Of a stretch of DNA of 64,000 nucleotides, positions 9,128 through 20,014 are shown piece by piece. A program made the position numbers and the translations under genes. Numbering within the stretch: position 1 is the stretch's first letter; the number at the start of each line of letters is the position of its first letter. Origin of the DNA: Mytilus californianus (lineage: Eukaryota > Mollusca > Bivalvia > Mytilida > Mytilidae); NCBI RefSeq assembly GCF_021869535.1, contig NW_026262668.1, forward strand, positions 10,400,348 to 10,464,347, written 5' to 3'. The notes beneath the pieces were generated by a model. The model saw only the letters and a list, made by a program, of their open reading frames with translations, was not told where the DNA came from and did not search any database.

Positions 9128-11647
9128 AAGCCTGTAATCGCCCAAGACCACATCCCATCTTCTATTCCACCAAAGCCTGTAATCGCCCAAGAGCACATCC
9201 CATCTTCTATTCCACCAAAGCCTGTAATCGCCCAAGAGCACATCCCATCTTCTATTCCACCAAAGCCTGTAATCGCCCAAGAGCACATCCCATCTTCTAT
9301 TCCACCAAAGCCTGTAATCGCCCAAGAGCACATCCCATCTTCTATTCCACCAAAGCCTGTAATCGCCCAAGAGCACATCCCATCTTCTATTCCACCAAAG
9401 CCTGTAATCGCCCAAGAGCACATCCCATCTTCTATTCCACCAAAGCCTGTAATCGCCCAAGAGCACATCCCATCTTCTATTCCACCAAAGCCTGTAATCG
9501 CCCAAGACCACATCCCATCTTCTATTCCACCAAAGCCTGTAATCGCCCAAGACCACATCCCATCTTCTATTCCACCAAAGCCTGTAATCGCCCAAGAGCA
9601 CATCCCATCTTCTATTCCACCAAAGCCTGTAATCGCCCAAGAGCACATCCCATCTTCTATTCCACCAAAGCCTGTAATCGCCCAAGAGCACATCCCATCT
9701 TCTATTCCACCAAAGCCTGTAATCGCCCAAGAGCACATCCCATCTTCTATTCCACCAAAGCCTGTAATCGCCCAAGAGCACATCCCATCTTCTATTCCAC
9801 CAAAGCCTGTAATCGCCCAAGACCACATCCCATCTTCTATTCCACCAAAGCCTGTAATCGCCCAAGACCACATCCCATCTTCTATTCCACCAAAGCCTGT
9901 AATCGCCCAAGAGCACATCCCATCTTCTATTCCACCAAAGCCTGTAATCGCCCAAGAGCACATCCCATCTTCTATTCCACCAAAGCCTGTAATCGCCCAA
10001 GAGCACATCCCATCTTCTATTCCACCAAAGCCTGTAATCGCCCAAGAGCACATCCCATCTTCTATTCCACCAAAGCCTGTAATCGCCCAAGAGCACATCC
10101 CATCTTCTATTCCACCAAAGCCTGTAATCGCCCAAGAGCACATCCCATCTTCTATTCCACCAAAGCCTGTAATCGCCCAAGAGCACATCCCATCTTCTAT
10201 TCCACCAAAGCCTGTAATCGCCCAAGAGCACATCCCATCTTCTATTCCACCAAAGCCTGTAATCGCCCAAGACCACATCCCATCTTCTATTCCACCAAAG
10301 CCTGTAATCGCCCAAGAGCACATCCCATCTTCTATTCCACCAAAGCCTGTAATCGCCCAAGAGCACATCCCATCTTCTATTCCACCAAAGCCTGTAATCG
10401 CCCAAGAGCACATCCCATCTTCTATTCCACCAAAGCCTGTAATCGCCCAAGACCACATCCCATCTTCTATTCCACCAAAGCCTGTAATCGCCCAAGACCA
10501 CATCCCATCTTCTATTCCACCAAAGCCTGTAATCGCCCAAGAGCACATCCCATCTTCTATTCCACCAAAGCCTGTAATCGCCCAAGAGCACATCCCATCT
10601 TCTATTCCACCAAAGCCTGTAATCGCCCAAGAGCACATCCCATCTTCTATTCCACCAAAGCCTGTAATCGCCCAAGAGCACATCCCATCTTCTATTCCAC
10701 CAAAGCCTGTAATCGCCCAAGACCACATCCCATCTTCTATTCCACCAAAGCCTGTAATCGCCCAAGACCACATCCCATCTTCTATTCCACCAAAGCCTGT
10801 AATCGCCCAAGACCACATCCCATCTTCTATTCCACCAAAGCCTGTAATCGCCCAAGAGCACATCCCATCTTCTATTCCACCAAAGCCTGTAATCGCCCAA
10901 GAGCACATCCCATCTTCTATTCCACCAAAGCCTGTAATCGCCCAAGAGCACATCCCATCTTCTATTCCACCAAAGCCTGTAATCGCCCAAGAGCACATCC
11001 CATCTTCTATTCCACCAAAGCCTGTAATCGCCCAAGAGCACATCCCATCTTCTATTCCACCAAAGCCTGTAATCGCCCAAGAGCACATCCCATCTTCTAT
11101 TCCACCAAAGCCTGTAATCGCCCAAGAGCACATCCCATCTTCTATTCCACCAAAGCCTGTAATCGCCCAAGACCACATCCCATCTTCTATTCCACCAAAG
11201 CCTGTAATCGCCCAAGAGCACATCCCATCTTCTATTCCACCAAAGCCTGTAATCGCCCAAGACCACATCCCATCTTCTATTCCACCAAAGCCTGTAATCG
11301 CCCAAGAGCACATCCCATCTTCTATTCCACCAAAGCCTGTAATCGCCCAAGAGCACATCCCATCTTCTATTCCACCAAAGCCTGTAATCGCCCAAGAGCA
11401 CATCCCATCTTCTATTCCACCAAAGCCTGTAATCGCCCAAGACCACATCCCATCTTCTATTCCACCAAAGCCTGTAATCGCCCAAGAGCACATCCCATCT
11501 TCTATTCCACCAAAGCCTGTAATCGCCCAAGAGCACATCCCATCTTCTATTCCACCAAAGCCTGTAATCGCCCAAGAGCACATCCCATCTTCTATTCCAC
11601 CAAAGCCTGTAATCGCCCAAGAGCACATCCCATCTTCTATTCCACCA
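9128..11647. repeat. 45-bp minisatellite, 56 units, binary variant
   Basis: Exactly 56 head-to-tail 45-bp units (2520 bp). By eye they are identical except for one position: GAG or GAC within 'CCCAAGAGCAC'/'CCCAAGACCAC'. Fourteen units carry C: numbers 1, 9, 10, 16, 17, 26, 30, 31, 36, 37, 38, 46, 48 and 52; the other 42 carry G. Each unit has one CpG (AATCGCCC), and the + strand has about 17 C to 5 G per unit. The right edge grades into a degenerate partial copy near 11661-11684 ('AGCCTGTATTACGCCC'). Because 45 is a multiple of three and the unit lacks stops in four of six frames, open frames of about 850-880 codons run through it on both strands. The + frame reads KPVIAQ(E/D)HIPSSIPP and begins with an ATG at 9104. 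I treat these frames as by-products of repetition, not genes. The array lies in intron 1 of the GABBR1-like gene. Confidence 0.97.
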
Positions 11648-11774
11648 AAGAACACAATACAGCCTGTATTACGCCCAAGAAGACTTCATTTGGACCACCT
11701 TCATGTACAATCTTCGAAAATGGGATTTAATATATTTATTTCAAAAATATGATAAACCTGCATAAAGAGAATAA

Positions 11775-12260
11775 GACGGTTTTTCTAAACTGAGAGAAAT
11801 TATAAATATACAGTATTCTGAGTCTGATTACTTATGTAAACCAATACCAGTTATTTATAAGACACGTATTACCAAAATAAGACTTAGTAGTCATGATTTA
11901 GCTATAGAATGTGGACGCTATTCTGCAAGTCCAAGAAATAATAGACTATGTTGTTTTTGTAAAAATGACATTGAAGATGAGATGCATTTCATTTTAAAAT
12001 GTCCCACTTAGGTCTTAGATCTTATTTTATCAAACCTTATTATTGGAGAAAACCTTCCATGTATAAATATATACAATTAATGAGTTCTAATAATCTTAGA
12101 GAATTATGTAATTTGGGTAAATTTATATTTCGTGCACAAAAATTAAGATCTAACATGTTGTAATGTTTCACACTACCTTCTGCTATCTATGTATACTGTG
12201 TGTAGTTTATATGTTGTATGCCTATAGTTGTTATGACTTTGGTAAATAAAGATTATTAGA
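11775..12260 (+). pseudogene. Non-LTR retrotransposon 3' end (C-terminal zinc-binding tail), decayed
   Basis: The plus strand encodes 'YKTRITKIRLSSHDLAIECG', then 'RLCCFCKNDIEDEMHFILKC', then a stop and a frameshift, then 'KYIQLMSSNNLRELCNLGKF'. The order (R-x-SSH-LAIE-GRY, then C-x2-C, then EDE-HF-x3-C) is the C-terminal cysteine-rich tail found in many animal LINE polyproteins. A tail ending near 'TGGTAAATAAAGATTATT' follows. The reverse transcriptase itself is absent, so this is a 5'-truncated dead copy. Clade is not determined. Confidence 0.75.
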
Positions 12261-12434
12261 GTCAGTCCATCGTGAACTCAAGAATGATCTAACAAACATG
12301 GGTGTGAAACAATCAGAATTTCACGAACTTCATAATTGTATTGTTCGAAAACTTCTTATCAATGTGATCTTAGCAAAAATACTATAGCTTCTACGATAAA
12401 AAAAGTCGCAAATGATTTTTACAGTTTAATTTTT

Positions 12435-12786
12435 GGTTGTGTTGTAATACCACTGTTTAAGATAAGTGGAGGATTTAGCACTCACAAACATGTATAACCC
12501 TGCCACATTCAGTTTGTGCCTGTCCCAAGTCATAAACCTGTAATCAGTGGTTGCCGTTCGTTGTTGTTTTTTTTTATATTCAATTGTCATAGATCAGGCC
12601 GTTTGATTTTTCGTTTGAATTTTTTCATGTTTTGTCACGTCGATACCTTTGATAGCTGACCATATGGTATGGGTTATGCTCATTGTTGAAGGCCGTACGG
12701 TGACCTATAGTTGCTTAAATCCGTTTTCTGTGGACTTTGTTGGATAGTTATCTCATTGGCCATCATACCACATCTCCTTATTTTAT
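12435..12786 (+). repeat. Dispersed repeat R1 copy
   Basis: Matches 2189-2570 along its length, with 'TGTGCCTGTCCCAAGTCATA', 'CTCATTGTTGAAGGCCGTAC' and the terminal 'TCTCATTGGCCATCATACC'. Diverged but colinear. Confidence 0.8.
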
Positions 12787-13317
12787 ACGAGTTACAAGGT
12801 CGTAATTTATTAGTTAGTTATATATATTTAATTAGTTTGTAAATAAGTTTTAAAATTTCTTTCTTTGTGTATACATATCGTAATCAAATTAAAAAAAAAA
12901 CAGCACTATTATACGAGTAATTTTTACAGAAGTTAGAATTTAGAAAAATGAAAATGACTACTCATTGACCAGTAGTTTATAATTATGCAATTGCAGAATG
13001 ACGAATATCAGGATTGAATGTGGGAAATTGGAAGTAGAATAGGATCTGTTAGTGAATTGAGAGAGGGAAGAATGCACTGATTGAGGCTAAAAATCATAAA
13101 TCATAAACACGCATATATTTATTTGGTACACTTCAAGACGACAACTCAAACAAATGAATAATAATGTATACCTACTTGACAAATGTTTGTGGCGTACATT
13201 TTGTCTATTTTGGAGGGCTTTCAATCAAAAACAGTGTGGACCAAACCTTAAGTTGCTTTAAATGTGAAATTCCCGTAAGTCTATCTACTGTGCATAGTGT
13301 TGTGTGTTTGGTTATTC

Positions 13318-13652
13318 TACATTGGCTAGCGGTATAGGGGAGGGTTGAGATCTCACAAAACATGTTTAACCCCGCCGCATTTTTGCGCCTGTCCCAAGTC
13401 TGGAGCCTCTGGCCTTTGAGAGTCTTGTATGTTTTTTAATTTTAGTTCATTTATATGTTTTGGAGTTTAGCATGACGTCCATTTTCACTGAACTAGTACA
13501 CATTTTTATTTAGGGGCCAGCTGAAGCCCGCCTGCGGGTACGGGATTTTCTTGCTGTGTTGAAGACCCATTGGTGGCCTTCGGCTGTTTTCTGCTCTTTG
13601 GTCGGGTTGTTGTCTCTTTTTGTCCCATTTCCATTCTCAATTTTATCACATA
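13318..13652 (+). repeat. Dispersed repeat R7
   Basis: The head ('GGGTTGAGATCTCACAAAAC', 'CCCCGCCGCATTTTTGCGCC') resembles the R1 core. The rest is different: 'GGGGCCAGCTGAAGCC', 'TGAAGACCCATTGGTGGCC', 'GGTCGGGTTGTTGTCTC'. An inverted partial copy is at 57735-57830. Probably a retroelement tail; class unproven. Confidence 0.7.
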
Positions 13653-13659
13653 TCACGTT

Positions 13660-14885
13660 TAAGTCCAATAACTCTGCCTCTACAGAATGGAAAAGCTGAT
13701 GTATGTTCTAATAATAGGGTATTTTAATCTTATCTATAAGTTTGCAGTTGCAATACTTTTCACATACATAACTATTTCAAACGAAGAAAGTCGCGTCATT
13801 CCACTTCAAAAATCTTTTGATATTCGAAAGAATATAAATCAAGTAAAAGTAAATAAACCAGGATTTGTCAATTTACTCCGAATTCCAATTTTCTACATGA
13901 AAGGATTAATTTTCCAGGAAATTAAGATCAATTTAGCTGTCAATTAAGTCCTTGAAATGGGTCACTAGATAATCGTCACCAACTTTATTAGATTTTCTAG
14001 TTACGTAATTAAGACGTTCCCAATGCGTTGGATTTGCTTCAAACTGAGTCGCATATGTCAGTTTTTCTTTCTATAATACGTGCAACAAACCATTTATAAC
14101 GTTTAACTATGTAGAACATTCATGTTAAGCAAAGTTGTATTATTGTGTCATTAAGATGCAGATAGAACTGTTATACTGTACTATCCCGGAAACTCGGTTG
14201 CTGTTTAGTGAACCCTTCTTAGTTCAATATACCTGAATACAGATGAGATTATCTTAACACATTTAGTTTGAAGCTGTAAGGTAAATCTGAATTTATAAAA
14301 GAATTCAACAGATAAATGAAATTATTAATACTTGTAAAATTTTATATGCACTGCATGTTAAAAGGCAAAACACTTCTAAAAAATGGTTATAAAGCTGGTG
14401 GAATATAATTGACCTAAGTCTACAGAAGTTTTCCCAAATGCGGGAGATAAGATGAGACCCATAAATTTGCTTCTGTTTTTCATCATTGTTTATACATTCG
14501 CTTCTTCCAGTGCTGTCAGTGAAAAAGTCATCTAAGAAATGTACGCTCCAATTTTTGTCTTGACGACGTTCAAAAGTTTTCACATTCTTTGCTATTGCAA
14601 CGCTGTCTGGAAGGATTTTCCACACTTCCACTGCTTGGTTTTTGAATAGAAAATAACCCTTCTGTAAATCTTTTTTTTAAACTATGTTACAATTATAAAA
14701 GTCATCATGCATTTTCACATGTATTTCTGATATTAGTTCAATGTGATATGTAACACCACCTTTGATTGGATGAATAATGCCGCCAATTCCCCATTTGTCG
14801 GTCGGAGTAATTTCAAACATCGTCTTTACTTTGCAATTGCAGTAAATGTTTCCTGGATATTTAAAAAAAACATTATTCTGAACAT
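13660..14885. other. Intronic stretch without recognisable feature
   Basis: Short open frames on both strands (for example 13687-13947 and 14305-14631) show no recognisable domain and no repeat elsewhere in the window. I call no gene here. Confidence 0.4.
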
Positions 14886-14889
14886 TTCT

Positions 14890-15025
14890 GGCATAAATAG
14901 TATACCGCTGTTCAATAGTCATAATTCGATTCAGCAAAAACAAATCCAGGTAACAAACTAAAACCGAGGGAAAAACATCAACTATAAGAGGAAAACACCG
15001 AAGCAGCAGAAACACTGAACTACAG
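14890..15025 (-). mobile_element. PLE-2 3' tail fragment
   Basis: On the minus strand this matches the end of the PLE-2 tail at 37580-37700: 'GATGTTTTTCCCTCGGTTTT', then 'CTGGATTTG', then 'GAACAGCGGTATACTA'. Terminal fragment only. Confidence 0.7.
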
Positions 15026-15184
15026 TGTTATTCTTATATAAAGATTATTTAAGTTTTGCAGCTGAATTAAAAAAATAAAGAAGTGCCAAAGGTTTCTTTT
15101 GAGTAACTAAAGTTAACCGCAGATACATATCTAAACGCACCCTAGGTATGCCAAAGTAATATGCGAGCATAAAATGTGCGCACA

Positions 15185-15375
15185 AATCTCAGTGTGTAAC
15201 TTTTAATTCTGAGTGTGTTGCTTTTTTATTTTTCTTTAATCTCAGGGTGACATATCTAATTCTCATGATGTATTTTGTTTTATTCCCATTGTGTAATTAT
15301 CAATTCCTAGTGTGTATTTTGAACTTTTTAATCTCAATGTGTTCTTTTTTAAAAATCTGAATGTGGTATTTGAAA
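15185..15375 (+). repeat. Degenerate short tandem repeat (AATCTCAGTGTGT-type)
   Basis: About eight successive segments begin with AATCTCAGTGTGT or a variant (AATTCTGAGTGTGT, AATCTCAGGGTGA, AATTCTCATGATGT, ATTCCCATTGTGT, AATTCCTAGTGTGT, AATCTCAATGTGT, AATCTGAATGTGG). Each is followed by a T-rich spacer, giving an irregular period of about 20-33 bp. Non-coding. Confidence 0.7.
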
Positions 15376-15379
15376 CTTA

Positions 15380-17035
15380 AGTTTTATCAAAATGGGCACC
15401 ACTTTTCCGTGTCAGATCTATGCAAGAGGAATTGAGACTGCTCTACATATTTTTTTCTGGTAAGAAAAATACCAAAATTACCCAAAATTTTTACTTGTTT
15501 ATATATTTGCAGCTATACATAGGAACTATTTTGTTTAAAATATTTATTTCTTCCCTGCGTGTTTTTTCTGGCCGATCCAAATAAGTGGTTCTACACCGTC
15601 AGGAAAAACTTAAGAAGCGGTTCAGTGTTCTGCATATTTTTGACGATTTCTAATGAATAAGAAAATAAAAAAACGAATATCTTTTTTTTCCAATACATTT
15701 TGTAAAAATAATTTTAATATGTCTACATCGGCATTCAGCGTCGATCTTTTCTGTACATTAATTTGTCATAACTTCCATATTTGAAATAAAGTTGTAAGAT
15801 TTGCAAGACTTTGGTGTTACATTAGAAGACATATCTCACTCTGTGTATTGACTAACTTGTCTAGAAGAAATAAAACATTGACAAACAATAAACTCATATT
15901 ATGTATAAAATCTAAAAATCGGTGAGACTATTTGTAATTTTACCAAATATCCATCGACAAGGAAACATTGATTTAGACATGCCATTTGAATTTAAAATAA
16001 AGAATTGACGACTTATCTTAAATAAAAATACAAATGAGTATATTCCAACGGAACCTTGTTAATCATGCAATCACAAAAATGTACACCAAGTAAAGATTCT
16101 AAGCTGAATTTGTCGAGTTTGATTTGTGTTGTTTTTTTAAATTTGTATTTAAACAGTTGGAGAATACGCAGAGCACACGTTGATTATGGAAAATAAACAA
16201 CAAGCAGAGAAAAGTATTAATTGGCTAAAAAAAAATCAGTTACGATTTCTTTATGATTTCTTTACGATTTCTGTTTAGATTGTAGTAATATCTAACGCGC
16301 ATGAATGTACATGAGAATTTTTTAAATTGTGTCGTTCGTTTTCTTTAATCCATACTGGTTCAGCGTATTTTACCAAAGACTGCTAGTAGAAAAGCTACAA
16401 TCTGCCAAATACAGAGTTATTGGTCTTGGAATGATTTAAATGGTACAGTTTGATTCAACTAATGAACCAGTTTGATTTGAAACGATCCGACATTCTGGTC
16501 TGAACCGTTCTTTAAAAGAATGAACAATAAATAATTAAGCCATTTTCAGTCTTTCAGTCAATTTTCAGAATTATCCACTGCGTAAAATTCAGTACTGTTA
16601 AGAAGTTTGCTTGTTATTTACCTGTACCCATCAACATCAAACTGAATTGTCTGAAATGTTACTGAACAGTACTGAATTGACTGCAAGCTCATTGTCTGAA
16701 CAGTACCAAATTTATCGCAGTAGATAAGTCTGAACGTTTACTGAAAAACTAAACATGAGTTTACAGATGATGTTTAGATCACCGTTTAAGACTAAAATTT
16801 ATTTACTAGTATTCAAAACTTTATTTTATGATATTTGTATTTGACTAAAACTAAGTATGTACATCCCTTAGACAAAGTTGATCTTAGAAGGTTTGTGCTA
16901 TGCTATTTAAGTCTTTTTTGTTTTGATGTTTGCTGCCTAACGTGTGAAGTATTTGGATTCTAAAACTTTTGGTCTAGAACATGTCTGCTTATGATTATTC
17001 TAGAAATGCGTGTGAGCTGACATAGATAAGCATTG
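15380..17035. other. Intronic stretch without recognisable gene
   Basis: AT-rich. Between about 16480 and 16760, many CTGAA/TACTGAA words recur irregularly, suggesting an old decayed tandem repeat. Otherwise nothing recognisable. Confidence 0.4.
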
Positions 17036-17039
17036 TATA

Positions 17040-17300
17040 AAGTTAAAGGAGGGTGCTGAGCCTTTAATCCAGATTTTGTTCTATGGTTCTTTCTGCCACA
17101 TTTGTATTTCATCTATTGTTGTAATAAAATTCAGGCAGTTAGTTTTATAAATTTTTATTGTTTCTCATTTTGTTGTTCATTGTTTTATAGCTTAGTATAC
17201 GGTACATGACTTGCTCATTGTTGAAGGATTATGGTAACCTTTAAGTGTTCACATTTTGGTCCTTTGGTATCTATTGATAGTTTGTGGGACAAATATTGGA
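17040..17300 (+). repeat. Dispersed repeat R1, strongly decayed copy
   Basis: Preserves the 'CATTTGTATTTCATC', 'GCTTAGTATACGGTACATGA' and 'TTGCTCATTGTTGAAGG' landmarks of R1 in order, with many changes. Confidence 0.5.
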
Positions 17301-17887
17301 TTTAAACTGGTATGGTCTGTTTGATATTACAGGATGTTACTGTTATAAATCTGAGTTTCCAGCCAAGGTTAATGTCCAAGTAAAAGTAAAACTGACATTT
17401 AAAAAATTGTTGTCTCATCTAAATGGAAAAAAAAATCAGTCGGCTTTATTTCTATTTCTGAAATGACCCTTATATCATGTAATTTAATATTAAGTGGCTC
17501 ATTTCCATCAAAGTCGTTTTGGTAAAACGGACTTAAAGACACTCCTTTATCACAATTAAGTCTAATATAAATATATAATTGGTAAATTTTGTAATGCAAA
17601 TTAAAAGCGTCTTCCGATTTCTGTCTTTTTCTCTAATGCTATTGATGAATGATTGACGTAGACACATTCAACTTCCTTAGCATACTTCGATGATCTTGAG
17701 AAAACACATGTAGAATTTAGGATATCAAATATAACTTTCTTATTTTAGTGCAGTCATAGAAGTGTTCTCAAATACTAACCTTTGTGGGGAAGGTTCCATA
17801 CTGAAATAAAATCTTCTGAGTAAAGTTAATGTAAACATTAATATTACTTATCATATCGTAATATACCTTAGATAAATCAAATATGAA

Positions 17888-18090
17888 TTATATAATACCC
17901 CACTCTTCAAATACACGCATCATAAATACAAGGCTTACAATTCTGTACTCAAGACGCGCGTTTGAACTTTCGTCTACACAAGATTCATCAGTGACGCTCG
18001 AATCAAAAAAGTTAAAAAGGCCAAAATAGAACGAAGTTGAAGAGCATTGAGGACCTAAAATTTCGAAAGGTTTTGTCAAGTAGAGCTAAG
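17888..18090 (+). repeat. Dispersed repeat R3, 3' portion
   Basis: Shares 'AGACGCGCGTTT', 'TCATCAGTGACGCTCGAAT', 'AAAAAAGTTAAAAAGGCCAA', 'ACGAAGTTGAAGAGCA' and 'ATTTCGAAAGGTTTTG' with 27391-27565. The start is shared with 34470-34570 as well. Non-coding; class unknown. Confidence 0.8.
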
Positions 18091-18200
18091 GTAGTTCATT
18101 CCTGGGGGAAAAAATCCTTATTATTTCGAACAATTCAAAATTTTGTATACAGTTAATTTATAAGTATGACCAATATCAATAATAATAATTCATGTCAACA

Positions 18201-18330
18201 CAGAAGTACTAAATACTGGGCTTGTGATACCCTCGGGGAGGAAACCTCCAAAAACAGTGGTACCCACTCAGTGGTTGTAAATAAACTCATCATAGATACC
18301 AGCTTACAATTTTTTAATATAAGTGGGGGC
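18201..18330 (+). repeat. Dispersed repeat R3, probable 5' portion
   Basis: Contains 'CTTGTGATACCCTCGGGGAG' followed by 'CAGTGGTTGTAAATA' and 'CTCATCATAGATACCAG'. The last motif abuts the CGCGCG block in the copy at 34470. A trace of the same head is at 57005-57060. It lies after, not before, its 3' portion, so the locus is rearranged or holds two truncated copies. Confidence 0.55.
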
Positions 18331-18409
18331 TATATTGTATTCCGTTTTTTGAGCATCCGCCCGTTTGGCCAACAAATATTTCATACACACTTTTTCACGT
18401 ACTATTCAA

Positions 18410-19080
18410 CAGTAGATTTTTTACTTAGTCAACAGCTTGACATTGATGAGATGCAACATTTGAGCACATTTTGGATCTGTCAGACACTTGCTTCCTATTT
18501 GTCAATACTTTGATTTTTTCAATATGTTGATTAAATTTTTCTGAAGTTCTAATGAACAAAATTACTTATATTTTGTCAGCAGCTTGACTATGATGAGCTT
18601 TAATGCGTAAGCACTTTTCTGATCTGTCAGACACCAACTTCCTGTTTTCTGATACTTTGAACTACAAGGGGTGGTATACTTAGCACGACAACATGTGCAT
18701 TCTTGTTATATATATTTAGAAATGGATATACAAATAAAGAAATCAAGATGGAATAACACAAGTGTGAAAGATCATGTATACCTCAAAATGACCAGAATAA
18801 AGAAAAACTACGATCGTTATCGCACATTTTCAAATTTATTCGCTCTGTTTCATTTTTGTCAATCAATATTTATCTTAACACACACATTCTATTAGTTACA
18901 TATCCCAAAACCTCAAAACGATTCTGTAAACGTACACGCTTTTATATCGTGCGCAATATAAAAGATCATTTAAACCTCAAAATGACTGTAGGAAAAATCT
19001 GCAATCGATTGTCAAGATTTTTCATTTATTTACTTTATTCAATAATTAAATAAAAATTCTATTTAGACATACAAATTCAC
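18410..19080. repeat. Two adjacent degenerate duplications
   Basis: Segments 18418-18520 and 18563-18668 share 'CAGCTTGAC-TGATGAG', 'GATCTGTCAGACAC' and 'CTTCCTRTTT-TCAATACTTTGA'-like text. Segments 18755-18900 and 18945-19080 share 'AAAGATCAT', 'ACCTCAAAATGAC' and 'TTCATTTATT'-like text. Both are old local duplications with no coding sense. Confidence 0.6.
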
Positions 19081-19089
19081 ACAACAATT

Positions 19090-19830
19090 CTTGCAAAATT
19101 TATTACAAAAATTTAGACAAACTCTTGTATAATCCTCAGACTTCTGAAAAGGAAAGTTGTTTTTTCAGTGCTATTTAAGAAAGCTATCATCTGGACTTCT
19201 TGGATCAAATCGTGGCCTTTTTGTTCAGCATGTTGGCTTCTTTGCATTCAACTATACAAGATTGACGTTTTAAAACGAGGAAAGGGGACTCAATTTTAGC
19301 TAATTATGCAATTTCTTTGAATCCATCTTCAATAAATGTGCTATAAAAAGAATTTCTTTGGCTGAACTGTGGTTCGTGTAATTTGGGGTTCCAACGTAGC
19401 CGCATTATGTAAAACTTTAAGGGCTAATGATTTTTAGTTTGATTAAATGTAAAAATATCCCAGATGACTTTGATGTCAAATATCCAAAATGATACCAAGG
19501 TTTTTTTCATAACCAATGTCGTTACAACGTTTAGTGTGTATACAATTAGTAGGTAACGCATTGAACAATTTCGTCTGGTCAACAACCTATTTGGTCTCAG
19601 GCCTGTGCAACTTTTTTACAAGGAGATTTCGTCAAAATATTATTTGAGAAGACATTTCCGTTTATTTCCTGTTTAGATTATCATCAAGAAAGGGAAAGCG
19701 GCATTTACGTGATGAAATAGAAATCCATGCAAAACGGTCAAACTTGTAAATGAATAAGCAAATAAATAAAATTTCGTTTTGAGAAAAAGAAACATTAAAT
19801 ACAATCATGCAAATATATTTATAAGCAAAA
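19090..19830. other. Intronic stretch without recognisable feature
   Basis: No repeat copy, coding motif or structure recognised. Confidence 0.4.
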
Positions 19831-19834
19831 AGTT

Positions 19835-20010
19835 AAATCACAAAAACACTGAACTCCGAGGAAAATCCAAAACGGAAAGTCCGTAATAAAATGACAAAAT
19901 CAAAAGCACAAACACATCAAACGAATGGACAACAACTGTCATATTCCTGACTTGGTACAGGCATTTTCTTATGTAGAAAATAGTGGATTGAACCTGGTTT
20001 TAGACGATTA
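19835..20010 (-). repeat. Dispersed repeat R2 copy
   Basis: On the minus strand it reads 'CAGGAATATGACAGTTGTTG', then 'TTCGTTTGATGTGTTTG', then 'GGACTTTCCGTTTTGGATTT'. The same order is at 21655-21772 and 31370-31500 (plus) and 60848-61040 (minus). Probably the tail of a retroelement. Confidence 0.8.
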
Positions 20011-20014
20011 CATT

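Noticed and set aside
9128-11647. CRISPR array
   Set aside because: There are no unique spacers; the whole 45-bp unit repeats head to tail, and the window is eukaryotic.
9080-11752. Open frames of 845-882 codons on both strands through the minisatellite as real genes
   Set aside because: They follow automatically from a stop-free 45-bp unit repeated 56 times. Four frames are open at once, there is no other domain, and the variable base is non-synonymous in every frame.
12265-12420. Possible coding fragment after the LINE 3' end (about 36 open codons)
   Set aside because: No recognisable family and too short to support.
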